DNA from: Pseudomonadota bacterium
Lineage (GTDB): Bacteria > Pseudomonadota > Alphaproteobacteria > Acetobacterales > Acetobacteraceae
Length of the DNA: 7,049 nucleotides
Direction of reading: 5' to 3'
Assembly (NCBI GenBank): GCA_021805485.1
Contig: JAJZFF010000613.1
Span: 1-7,049 of the forward strand
In this document: in pieces, positions 1 to 4,926 of the stretch
Position numbering within the stretch: the stretch's first letter is position 1
Layout: every line of letters begins with the position of its first letter
Position numbers and translations under genes: made by a program
The notes under the pieces: generated by a model
What the model was told of the DNA's origin: nothing
The model's input: the letters and a program-made list of their open reading frames with translations, nothing else
Database searches by the model: none

Positions 1-94
1 GGCGGCGATCGAGGCGACGCGGGCGCTGGACGAGGCCGGGCGGGCGGCGCTGCTGCAGAGCCTCGCCGCGCTGGTGGCGAAATTCGTCGCATGA
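1..94 (+). CDS. atpA: F1 ATPase alpha subunit, C-terminal end (partial)
   Basis: Only the last 30 codons are inside the window, read in the frame that starts at base 2 and stops with TGA at 92-94. The visible peptide is an alanine/leucine-rich amphipathic helix ending in LVAKFVA, which fits the C-terminal helical bundle of F1 alpha subunits (family knowledge; those usually end in a short hydrophobic helix with a terminal F-x-A-like pattern). The stronger argument is position: the stop codon overlaps the start codon of a gamma subunit gene as ATGA, and alpha directly precedes gamma both in standard atpHAGDC and in N-ATPase operons. Nothing of the nucleotide-binding domain can be seen, so the assignment rests mostly on the neighbour. 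Confidence 0.7.
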   Translation, partial: AAIEATRALDEAGRAALLQSLAALVAKFVA

Positions 95-927
95 CCGAGC
101 GCCTCGCCGACATCTCCCGGCGCGTCCACAATGTCCGCCAGCTCGAGGCGGTGGTCACGGCGATGCGCGGCATCGCCGCCAGCCGCGCCCAGCAGAGCCG
201 TGCCCTGCTCACGCCGGTGCGCACCCACGCCGGCGTGATCGCCGGGGCGATCGCCGAGGCGCTCGCCCTGCTGCCGTCGCCGGCGCCCCGTGGCGCGGCG
301 CCGGGAACGCCGAGCCTGCTGGTGCTGTTCGCGGCCGAGCAGGGCTTTGCCGGCGCCTTCAACGACCTCATGCTGGACGCCGCGATGCCGGTGGCAGGGG
401 AGCTTTTCCTGATCGGTTCGCGCGGCGCGGTGCTGGCCGAGGAGCGCGGCCTGAAGCCGGCCTGGCAAACGGCGATGGCGCCGCATGTCGACGGGGTGCT
501 GAGCCTCGCCGAGCGCATCGCCGCCGCCCTCTATGAGCGCCTGCCGGCCACGCGCCCGGCCCGGGTCGAGATGCTGTTCCCGGTCTGGACCGCGGGGAGG
601 GGGCTTGCCGTGCAGCGCCGCTCGCTGCTGCCGCTCGACCTCGCCCGCTTCGCCCGCCCGCCGCGCCGCACGCGCCCGCTCACCACGCTGCCGGCGGGAC
701 GATTGCTGGAGCAGCTGGCGGAGGAATACGTCTATGCCGAGCTCTGCGAGGCGGCGCTGAGCGCCTTCGCCGCCGAGAACGAGGCGCGCGTCGCCGCCAT
801 GGTCGCGGCCAAGGCCAATATCGGGCGCATCCTGGAGGGTCTGGTGGCACGCGAGCGCGCCGTGCGCCAGGAGGAGATCACCGCCGAGGTGGTGGAGCTG
901 GCAGCGGGAGCGGCGGCCGTGACATAG
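91..927 (+). CDS. atpG: F1 ATPase gamma subunit, alternative N-ATPase type
   Basis: This is the central rotor shaft of an F1 ATPase, coupling catalysis in alpha3beta3 to rotation of the membrane c-ring. The protein has 278 residues, a normal gamma length. The N-terminal helix (1-40, with the V-x-x-L-x-x-V-V-x-A-M-R pattern) and the C-terminal helix (about 225-278, ending in AAGAAAV) are the two strands of the gamma coiled coil. AEQGFAGAFN at 82-91 matches the conserved SDRGLCGxxN block of the Rossmann-like middle domain, with the usual Asp, Leu and Cys replaced. That divergence, plus the fact that no atpD or atpC follows, fits the N-ATPase operon (atpDCQRBEFAG), where atpG is the last gene; this is an inference. 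The start overlaps the preceding stop (ATGA) without a good Shine-Dalgarno, so translational coupling is likely. The stop codon lies inside the presumed dmeR operator. Confidence 0.93.
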   Translation: MTERLADISRRVHNVRQLEAVVTAMRGIAASRAQQSRALLTPVRTHAGVIAGAIAEALALLPSPAPRGAAPGTPSLLVLFAAEQGFAGAFNDLMLDAAMPVAGELFLIGSRGAVLAEERGLKPAWQTAMAPHVDGVLSLAERIAAALYERLPATRPARVEMLFPVWTAGRGLAVQRRSLLPLDLARFARPPRRTRPLTTLPAGRLLEQLAEEYVYAELCEAALSAFAAENEARVAAMVAAKANIGRILEGLVARERAVRQEEITAEVVELAAGAAAVT

Positions 928-948
928 GGTGGGGGCCTATGCTAGAAA
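919..948 (+). promoter_or_regulatory. Probable dmeRF promoter
   Basis: GTGACA at 919-924 matches five of six bases of a sigma-70 -35 box. TAGAAA at 943-948 matches four of six bases of a -10 box, with an 18-bp spacer. The presumed DmeR operator (924-940) lies almost wholly in that spacer, which suits repression by blocking RNA polymerase. An alternative -10 is TATGCT at 938-943, but it has no good -35 at 17 bp. If TAGAAA is used, transcription would begin very near the dmeR ATG at 955. Alphaproteobacterial promoters are variable, so this stays tentative. Confidence 0.4.
924..940. promoter_or_regulatory. Presumed DmeR (RcnR/CsoR-type) operator
   Basis: The site is a perfect inverted repeat, ATAGG and CCTAT, separated by GTGGGGG. 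RcnR-type and DmeR-type repressors are known to bind short AT-containing inverted repeats that flank a G/C tract, so both the architecture and the place (15 bp before dmeR) fit. It includes the last bases of atpG, whose stop is TAG at 925-927. I see one copy only. That DmeR binds it is inferred, not shown. Confidence 0.6.
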
Positions 949-954
949 CGTCCC

Positions 955-1233
955 ATGACCCATACGGTGCGCGAAAAACACAGGCTGCTGGCCCGGGTGC
1001 GCCGCATCCGCGGCCAGGTCGAGGCGATCGAGCGGGCGCTGGACGAGGAATCCGGCTGCGACAAGGTGATGCACCTCATCGCCGGCGCACGCGGCGCCAT
1101 GGCCGGGCTGATGGCCGAAGTCGTCGAGGACCATGTGCGCACCCACCTGGTCGACGCCACGCGCCATCCCGGCGCGCTGGACGTGGAGGCAGCGGACCAG
1201 CTGCTCGAAATCGTCCGCACCTATCTGCGGTGA
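955..1233 (+). CDS. dmeR: DmeR-like Ni/Co-responsive repressor (RcnR/CsoR family)
   Basis: This is a small all-helical DNA-binding repressor of the metal-sensitive CsoR/RcnR family (DUF156), 92 residues, a normal length. The helix-1 signature L-L-A-R-V-R-R-I-R-G-Q at 11-21 is typical. Four positions match the metal ligands of E. coli RcnR exactly: His3, Cys35, His60 and His64. This favours Ni(II)/Co(II) sensing over Cu(I) (CsoR) or formaldehyde (FrmR). Metal binding is expected to release the protein from the operator just upstream, turning on itself and dmeF. The gene is followed after 8 bp by dmeF, matching the dmeRF operon known from rhizobia and Agrobacterium. ATG 955 is the first possible ATG, since an in-frame TAG lies at 943-945. 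No Shine-Dalgarno is seen at the proper distance; the GGGGG at 931-935 is 19 nt away and belongs to the operator. Confidence 0.92.
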   Translation: MTHTVREKHRLLARVRRIRGQVEAIERALDEESGCDKVMHLIAGARGAMAGLMAEVVEDHVRTHLVDATRHPGALDVEAADQLLEIVRTYLR

Positions 1234-1241
1234 GAGACAGG

Positions 1242-2270
1242 ATGGACATGATCGCGCCCGGGGCGCCGGCGCACGCCCATCGCTTCCTGGGCAAGGATCA
1301 CGCCCGCAACGAGCGGCGCACCTGGGCGGTGATCGTGCTCACTACGGCGATGATGGGGGTGGAGATCGCCGGTGGCGCCGCCTTCGGCTCCCTGGCGCTG
1401 ATCGCCGACGGGCTGCACATGTCCACCCACGCCGGCGCGATGCTGCTGGCCGCGCTCGCCTTCACCTATGCCCGCCGCCACGCCGAGGACCCGCGCTTCA
1501 GCTTCGGCACCGGCAAGCTCGGCGACCTCGCCGGCTACAGCAGCGCCATCGTTCTGGCGATGATCGCGCTGCTGATCGGCTACGAGGCGGTGGCCCGGCT
1601 GCTCGCGCCGGTGCCGATCCATTTCGCCGAGGCGATGGCGATCGCCGCCCTCGGGCTCGGCGTCAACGTCGCCAGCGCCTGGCTGCTGGGCGCGGACCAT
1701 GCCGGGCATCATCACGACCATCATCACGACCATCATCACGACCATGATCACGCCCACGATCACGCCCACGATCACGCCCATGGGCAGGACCATGAGCACG
1801 ACCCTGATCACGGCCACGACCACCGCGAGGCGTCGGCGCGGACGCATCGCGACCATGCGATGCGCTCGGCCTTCGTCCATGTCCTGGCCGATGCCGCCGT
1901 CTCGGTGCTGGTGATCCTCGGGCTCGGGCTGGCCTGGGGGTTCGGTTGGACCTGGATGGACCCGCTGGCCGGCATCGTCGGCGCGCTGGTGATCGCCAAC
2001 TGGTCGCTCGGCCTGTTGCGCGATACCGGCGCCATCCTGCTCGACATGACCGCCGACCTGGCGCTCGCGGCCAGCATGCGCCGCGCGGTGGAGGCGGCGG
2101 GCGACGAGGTGCGGGACCTGCACCTCTGGCGCGTCGGGCCCGGCCATCTCGCCGCCATCCTCTCGGTGGCGACGGCGCGCGCGGACGCGGCTTCGTTCTA
2201 TCACGAGCGCCTGGCGGCGCTGCCCGGCCTCTCCCACCTCACCGTCGAGGTCCGCGCCGCGCCCCGATGA
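1242..2270 (+). CDS. dmeF: CDF-family Co(II)/Ni(II) efflux transporter DmeF
   Basis: This inner-membrane cation diffusion facilitator exports Co(II)/Ni(II) from the cytoplasm, presumably against protons. It has 342 residues. The N-terminus H-R-F-L-G-K-D-H-A-R-N-E-R-R-T-W (13-28) is characteristic of DmeF. Transmembrane segments are visible near 28-46, 50-75, 98-122, 129-150, 209-232 and 238-256. Transport-site positions are His59 and His63 in TM2 (A-D-G-L-H-M-S-T-H, with His in place of the usual Asp) and His213 and Asp217 in TM5 (H-V-L-A-D). Between TM4 and TM5, residues 153-205 hold 24 histidines, the cytoplasmic metal-binding loop. A C-terminal cytoplasmic domain follows (about 270-342, with D-L-H-L-W-R-V-G-P-G-H at 292-302). 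The gene lies 8 bp after dmeR, so the two are co-transcribed. ATG 1248 is an alternative start: AGGA at 1239-1242 is better spaced for it. Confidence 0.94.
   Translation: MDMIAPGAPAHAHRFLGKDHARNERRTWAVIVLTTAMMGVEIAGGAAFGSLALIADGLHMSTHAGAMLLAALAFTYARRHAEDPRFSFGTGKLGDLAGYSSAIVLAMIALLIGYEAVARLLAPVPIHFAEAMAIAALGLGVNVASAWLLGADHAGHHHDHHHDHHHDHDHAHDHAHDHAHGQDHEHDPDHGHDHREASARTHRDHAMRSAFVHVLADAAVSVLVILGLGLAWGFGWTWMDPLAGIVGALVIANWSLGLLRDTGAILLDMTADLALAASMRRAVEAAGDEVRDLHLWRVGPGHLAAILSVATARADAASFYHERLAALPGLSHLTVEVRAAPR
1707..1826 (+). repeat. 12-bp tandem repeats encoding the DmeF His-rich loop
   Basis: Ten consecutive in-frame 12-bp units encode four-residue blocks. The first three (1707-1742) are identical CATCATCACGAC, giving HHHD. 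The fourth is CATGATCACGCC, and the fifth and sixth (1755-1778) are identical CACGATCACGCC, giving HDHA. Four more degenerate units run on to 1826 (HGQD, HEHD, PDHG, HDHR). Units of 12 bp can be gained or lost by slippage without breaking the frame, so loop length is likely to vary between strains. Confidence 0.9.
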
Positions 2271-2294
2271 GCCCGGTCGTACGGCCCCTCCGCG

Positions 2295-2471
2295 CCGCGC
2301 GGACGGCCGCAGGCGGAGCGCGGCGAGGGCGCGGACGCCGGCGGCGAGGCCGAGGACGCCGGCGGCGAGGAGCGAGAGGCTGGCCGGTTCCGGCGTATCG
2401 ACGACCGCGCGGTACGCCGCGACGCCTTCGCAACACGGGTGCTCCGGCCCTCCCGTCGCCGACCTGCCGCG
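2295..2471 (-). pseudogene. PEP-CTERM protein gene remnant (C-terminal sorting tail only)
   Basis: Read on the minus strand from an in-frame TGA at 2474-2472, the frame gives about 27 nondescript residues and then TPEPASLSLLAAGVLGL, further hydrophobic residues, and a basic end R-L-R-P-S-A-R-R. This is the full three-part PEP-CTERM signal: the PEP motif (2393-2385), a transmembrane stretch and an arginine cluster, the signal that sends proteins to exosortase. The frame has no start codon after the TGA. It also has no stop after the arginines, running on into the antisense of dmeF. Both ends of the gene are therefore missing, and it abuts the 3' end of dmeF. I found no body of such a protein between 2475 and 2669. 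The alternative is a chance reading in GC-rich DNA, but the precise order of PEP, hydrophobic and basic parts makes that unlikely. Confidence 0.6.
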
Positions 2472-2561
2472 TCAAAGTCGGGCCGGGTGATCTGAATTGC
2501 CGCCACCATGCTCATCCCCGCACATCAAGCGCACGGCGGGGACGACGCTGGAGGCGGACGC

Positions 2562-2590
2562 TTGACGAGTGGGTGCGCTTGGTGGACGAT
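2562..2590 (+). promoter_or_regulatory. Weak promoter candidate for the PEP-CTERM gene
   Basis: TTGACG at 2562-2567 matches five of six bases of a sigma-70 -35 box. At 17 bp the -10 position has GACGAT (2585-2590), which matches only three of six. A transcript from here would carry the inverted repeat and the short upstream ORF in its leader. The -10 is poor, so this is a guess. Confidence 0.22.
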
Positions 2591-2599
2591 GCTCACCCG

Positions 2600-2625
2600 A
2601 TGAGCCTGGTTATGCGCTGGCTCAT
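2600..2625. repeat. Inverted repeat in the PEP-CTERM gene leader
   Basis: ATGAGCC (2600-2606) and GGCTCAT (2619-2625) are perfect inverted arms with a 12-nt loop. They could be an operator or an RNA hairpin in the 5' leader. No T tract follows, so it is not a standard terminator. It also covers the start of the possible upstream ORF. Confidence 0.5.
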
Positions 2626-2668
2626 TATGGCACCGTTTCGATACTCTTTCCACACAATGGAAGGGTGA
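2600..2668 (+). CDS. Possible 22-codon upstream ORF
   Basis: ATG at 2600 opens 22 codons (MSLVMRWLIMAPFRY..., ending in HTMEG) that stop with TGA at 2666-2668, a single base before the ATG of the PEP-CTERM gene at 2670. The Shine-Dalgarno of the downstream gene (GGAAGGG, 2659-2665) lies within its last codons. The spacing is what translational coupling or a leader peptide would look like. There is no convincing Shine-Dalgarno of its own, only GGTGGA at 2581-2586, 13 nt away. No known leader peptide is recognised, and the ORF may be chance. Confidence 0.22.
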   Translation: MSLVMRWLIMAPFRYSFHTMEG

Positions 2669-2669
2669 A

Positions 2670-3818
2670 ATGACCTTTCGGTTCGTAACAAGGCGTATTT
2701 GTGACTTTGCGGCCGGTGTGGCGCTCGCTGGAATCGTCGTTTTGGCGACGAGCAGCCCAAGCGATGCTGCGGTGATCAGCACGATCATCAGCAACGGCTA
2801 CGATTTCACCAACTTCGATCCGAGTATCACGGCCCCTGCCGTCGGATCGAACGTGAACGGCATCAGCAACGCCGGCACCGTCGTCGGCACGTTGGTGGAC
2901 GCGAACAACGCCTCGACGTTCAGCAATTTCTCCGGCCCGCCGACGAACCTGACGCCGCTCAACAACGGCACCGGCGTGATCGCGGTCAGCGGCCCGGTTG
3001 CGTTCGGGATCAACAGCTCTGGCGCGGTGGTCGGCGGCACCGGCACGAACGCGTTCTACCTGCCCGCCGGCGGCCCGCCGCAGGTGCTGCCCGGCCCCCC
3101 CGGGGCCACCAACGCGTTCGGGATCAACGACGCGGGGGCGATCGTCGGCCAGTTCATGAGCGGAGCGCTCACGCCCGGATTCGTGCTGCCGAGCATCGGC
3201 AGCAACTCGTTCATCACCATCAACGCGCCTGTCGGTCCGGACGTCGTCAACCCGCAGGGCATCAACAACAACGGCCTGGTCGTCGGCTTTTATTTGGGCA
3301 CGGACGGTCAGACGCATGGGTTCACGACAAGCGTCGCCGGCGTCACCCCGGGTCAGAGTGTCACCGGTACCGCCGTTGCCGATCCGATCATCCCGAACGT
3401 GGCGGGCGAGCCCGGGGCCACGTTCGTGTTCTCGCAACTGCTCGGCGTGAACTCGATGGGGTTGGTCGCCGGCTATTACGGCGATTCCACCGGGAGCCAG
3501 CACGGGTTCCTCTATAACAGCAAGACCGGAACATACACCTTCCTCGACGACCCGGCCGCGGCCTTCAGCAACGGCGTTGAGGCGACACAGATCACCGGCA
3601 TCAACAATTTCGGCGAGATCGCCGGCTTCTACACCGATGCGCAGGGGATCGCGCACAGCTTCGTCGCGTGCCCAACCGGCAGCACCTGCACCGCCACGGC
3701 CACGCCGGAACCGTCGTCCTACACACTGCTGCTGGCGGGCCTGACCGGACTGGCCGTGCTGCGTCGGCGTCGGCCCAGGGTCCAGGACAGCGTCTTGCGG
3801 AGCGCGTCGGCCTCTTAG
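2670..3818 (+). CDS. Secreted PEP-CTERM protein with HAF repeats
   Basis: This is a 382-residue exported protein of unknown precise role. Residues 1-34 are a Sec signal peptide: basic T-R-R, hydrophobic core 13-27, cleavage likely after S-D-A-A. The body holds six HAF-type repeats of pattern G-I-N-x-x-G-x-x-V-G-x-Y, starting near 64, 113, 151, 197, 259 and 310; the last three carry the full form ending in HGF or HSF. The C-terminus has PEPSS (346-350), a hydrophobic stretch to 364 and RRRR (365-368), the signal cut by exosortase for attachment or release at the cell surface. No exosortase gene is in the window. The 14-residue tail after the arginines is longer than usual, and its stop TAG falls at the edge of a repeat element. 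GGAAGGG lies 4 nt before the ATG. Asn-rich, AT-richer codon use unlike its neighbours suggests accessory DNA. Confidence 0.88.
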   Translation: MTFRFVTRRICDFAAGVALAGIVVLATSSPSDAAVISTIISNGYDFTNFDPSITAPAVGSNVNGISNAGTVVGTLVDANNASTFSNFSGPPTNLTPLNNGTGVIAVSGPVAFGINSSGAVVGGTGTNAFYLPAGGPPQVLPGPPGATNAFGINDAGAIVGQFMSGALTPGFVLPSIGSNSFITINAPVGPDVVNPQGINNNGLVVGFYLGTDGQTHGFTTSVAGVTPGQSVTGTAVADPIIPNVAGEPGATFVFSQLLGVNSMGLVAGYYGDSTGSQHGFLYNSKTGTYTFLDDPAAAFSNGVEATQITGINNFGEIAGFYTDAQGIAHSFVACPTGSTCTATATPEPSSYTLLLAGLTGLAVLRRRRPRVQDSVLRSASAS

Positions 3819-3922
3819 CGTCTGTCCGGCGGAGGTGGAATCACCGTAGCCGGATAAACAGACGCGCCAACAAAGAGCTGGAGTCTGGCAGGCGCATCGA
3901 TCCGCGCCTGACAGACTCTAGC
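3815..3922. repeat. Double-hairpin element with related ends (MITE- or REP-like)
   Basis: Two hairpins follow each other. The first pairs GCGTCTGT (3818-3825) with ACAGACGC (3858-3865) and contains inner pairs CCGGC (3826-3830) with GCCGG (3849-3853), and GGTG (3834-3837) with CACC (3842-3845). The second pairs 3877-3895 with 3904-3922 around an 8-nt loop; 15-bp core arms (3881-3895, 3904-3918) have one mismatch. The outer ends resemble each other as inverted repeats: the 18-mer at 3815-3832 and the complement of 3904-3921 agree at 14 of 18 positions, sharing GTCTGTC. No transposase is present, and no clear target duplication is seen. It might also act as a terminator for the PEP-CTERM gene, but no T tract follows. 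Confidence 0.6.
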
Positions 3923-4031
3923 GCGTCGCGGCGGCCATCCGACTCTACCCGGAGCCTCCCCGCCCGGATGCCGGGCGCGGTCGCGAGGCCGGCGGCGCCG
4001 CGCCGCGATAGGCCGGCGGGCAGCGGCGGGC

Positions 4032-4065
4032 TATGCTGGCGGGACCAACCAGCCGCCGGAGGAGG
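4032..4065 (+). promoter_or_regulatory. Possible -10 box and Shine-Dalgarno of the hydratase-family gene
   Basis: A clear Shine-Dalgarno, GGAGGAGG at 4058-4065, stands 11 nt before ATG 4077 and fixes that start. TATGCT at 4032-4037 is a possible -10 box (the same hexamer occurs before dmeR), but no good -35 is seen 17 bp upstream. The rest of 3923-4031 is very GC-rich and shows nothing I can name. Confidence 0.4.
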
Positions 4066-4076
4066 AAACCGCGCCC

Positions 4077-4874
4077 ATGCCTGATGTCACCCCGCCCGAT
4101 CTGATCGAAACCGTCGCCGACGGCGTCGTCACGCTCACGCTGAACCGGCCGGACCGGCTCAACGCGCTCTCGGCCGACATGCTGGACCGGCTGCACGCGG
4201 CCCTGACCCGCTACGGCGCCGATGTTGGCGTCGGCGCCATCATCCTCACCGGCGCCGGGCGCGGCTTCTGCGCCGGGGGGGATGTGAAGGGCATGGCCGA
4301 ACGCGGCGATCGCGGGCTGGAAGAGCGCGCGGAGGAGCTGCGCGGCCGGCACCGCATCATCGCGCTGATGCGCAGCCTGCCGAAAGTGATCGTCGGCGCC
4401 ATCAACGGGCCCGCTTTCGGCGCCGGGCTCGGCATCGCACTGGCCACCGATCTGCGGCTGGCCGCCGAGAGCGCGCGCTTCGGCACCGCTTTCGCCGGCA
4501 TCGGCTTCTCAGGGGATTTCGGCGGCTCCTACCACCTGACCAAGCTCGCTGGCCCGGCGCGGGCGCGGGAGCTCTATCTGCTGGGCGAGCCGTTCGACGC
4601 CGCGCGGGCGCTGGAGTGGGGGCTGGTGATGAAAATCGTCCCCGACGCCGCGCTGGCTGGCGAGGCGATAGCGCTGGCGCGGCGCCTCGCCGAGGGGCCA
4701 CGCCTGGCCTATGGCTATATGAAGCGCAACCTGCTCGCCGCCGAGAGCGGCACCCTGGCCGAGGTGCTGGAGCTCGAGGCCTTCCATCAGGCTCGCACCG
4801 CGCTCACCGAGGATCACCGCGAGGCGCGGCAGGCTTTCGTCGAGAAGCGCAAGCCCCGCTTCACCGGCCGCTGA
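4077..4874 (+). CDS. Enoyl-CoA hydratase/isomerase-family protein
   Basis: This is a soluble crotonase-fold protein of 265 residues, acting on an acyl-CoA thioester. Family marks are N-R-P-D-R-L-N-A-L (23-31), the oxyanion-hole loops F-C-A-G-G-D (64-69) and N-G-P-A-F-G-A-G-L-G (110-119), and the C-terminal F-V-E-K-R-K-P-R-F (254-262). Aligned by eye to rat enoyl-CoA hydratase, the catalytic Glu144 position is Gly119 and the Glu164 position is Phe139, so simple hydratase activity is doubtful. Asp147, in G-F-S-G-D-F-G-G, falls where PaaG isomerase and 4-chlorobenzoyl-CoA dehalogenase have their active-site Asp. An isomerase, or another crotonase-superfamily reaction, is more likely, but the substrate cannot be told. 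The gene stands alone on the + strand with its own strong Shine-Dalgarno; no beta-oxidation or phenylacetate genes are nearby. Confidence 0.88.
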   Translation: MPDVTPPDLIETVADGVVTLTLNRPDRLNALSADMLDRLHAALTRYGADVGVGAIILTGAGRGFCAGGDVKGMAERGDRGLEERAEELRGRHRIIALMRSLPKVIVGAINGPAFGAGLGIALATDLRLAAESARFGTAFAGIGFSGDFGGSYHLTKLAGPARARELYLLGEPFDAARALEWGLVMKIVPDAALAGEAIALARRLAEGPRLAYGYMKRNLLAAESGTLAEVLELEAFHQARTALTEDHREARQAFVEKRKPRFTGR

Positions 4875-4912
4875 GGGGCGCCGTTGCGCCCGGCCGCTGA
4901 GGCGGCGCCGTT
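4864..4912 (+). repeat. Short direct repeat across the hydratase-family stop codon
   Basis: The 22 bases at 4864-4885, which include the last codons and the TGA stop (4872-4874), recur at 4890-4912 with one added base and one substitution. The period is 26 bp. The second TGA is in another frame. It looks like a local tandem duplication in the 52-bp gap before the convergent gene. Confidence 0.7.
4876..4891. terminator. Possible terminator hairpin between convergent genes
   Basis: GGGCGC (4876-4881) and GCGCCC (4886-4891) form a perfect 6-bp stem with a CGTT loop, 1 nt after the stop codon of the + strand gene. There is no T tract on either strand, so intrinsic termination would be weak; position is the main argument. 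Confidence 0.35.
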
Positions 4913-4926
4913 CCGCGCGGGCGCGA

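Larger units (their letters stand above)
2475..2669. other. Intergenic DNA before the PEP-CTERM gene
   Basis: No conserved protein is seen on either strand here. The base composition by eye is less GC-rich towards 2600-2670 than in the flanking genes. It holds a weak promoter candidate, a 7-bp inverted repeat and a possible short upstream ORF, listed separately. Confidence 0.5.

Noticed and set aside
955..1233. CsoR (copper) or FrmR (formaldehyde) identity for the small repressor
   Set aside because: His3, Cys35, His60 and His64 all match RcnR numbering, and the neighbour is a DmeF Co/Ni exporter. The copper pattern Cys-His-Cys is absent.
1221..2237. Long minus-strand open frame of 338 codons opposite dmeF
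   Set aside because: It is the antisense of the high-GC dmeF gene, low in complexity (Val/Met runs from the His repeats), and shows no family motif. Only its far upstream part, the PEP-CTERM tail beyond 2295, is meaningful.
1946..2668. Plus-strand open frame of 240 codons running from inside dmeF to the PEP-CTERM gene
   Set aside because: It is out of frame with dmeF and made of Arg/Gly/Pro-rich sequence. Only the last 22 codons, from ATG 2600, are worth mentioning as a possible short upstream ORF.
2625..3656. Long minus-strand open frame of 343 codons opposite the PEP-CTERM gene
   Set aside because: The Arg/Asp/Gly/Val-rich composition is typical of antisense shadow frames. The + strand frame has a signal peptide, HAF repeats and a PEP-CTERM tail.
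3881..3918. Second hairpin as a standard rho-independent terminator of the PEP-CTERM gene
   Set aside because: The stem is strong but there is no run of T after it on either strand. Similarity of its outer arm to the left end of the element suggests a repeat element instead.
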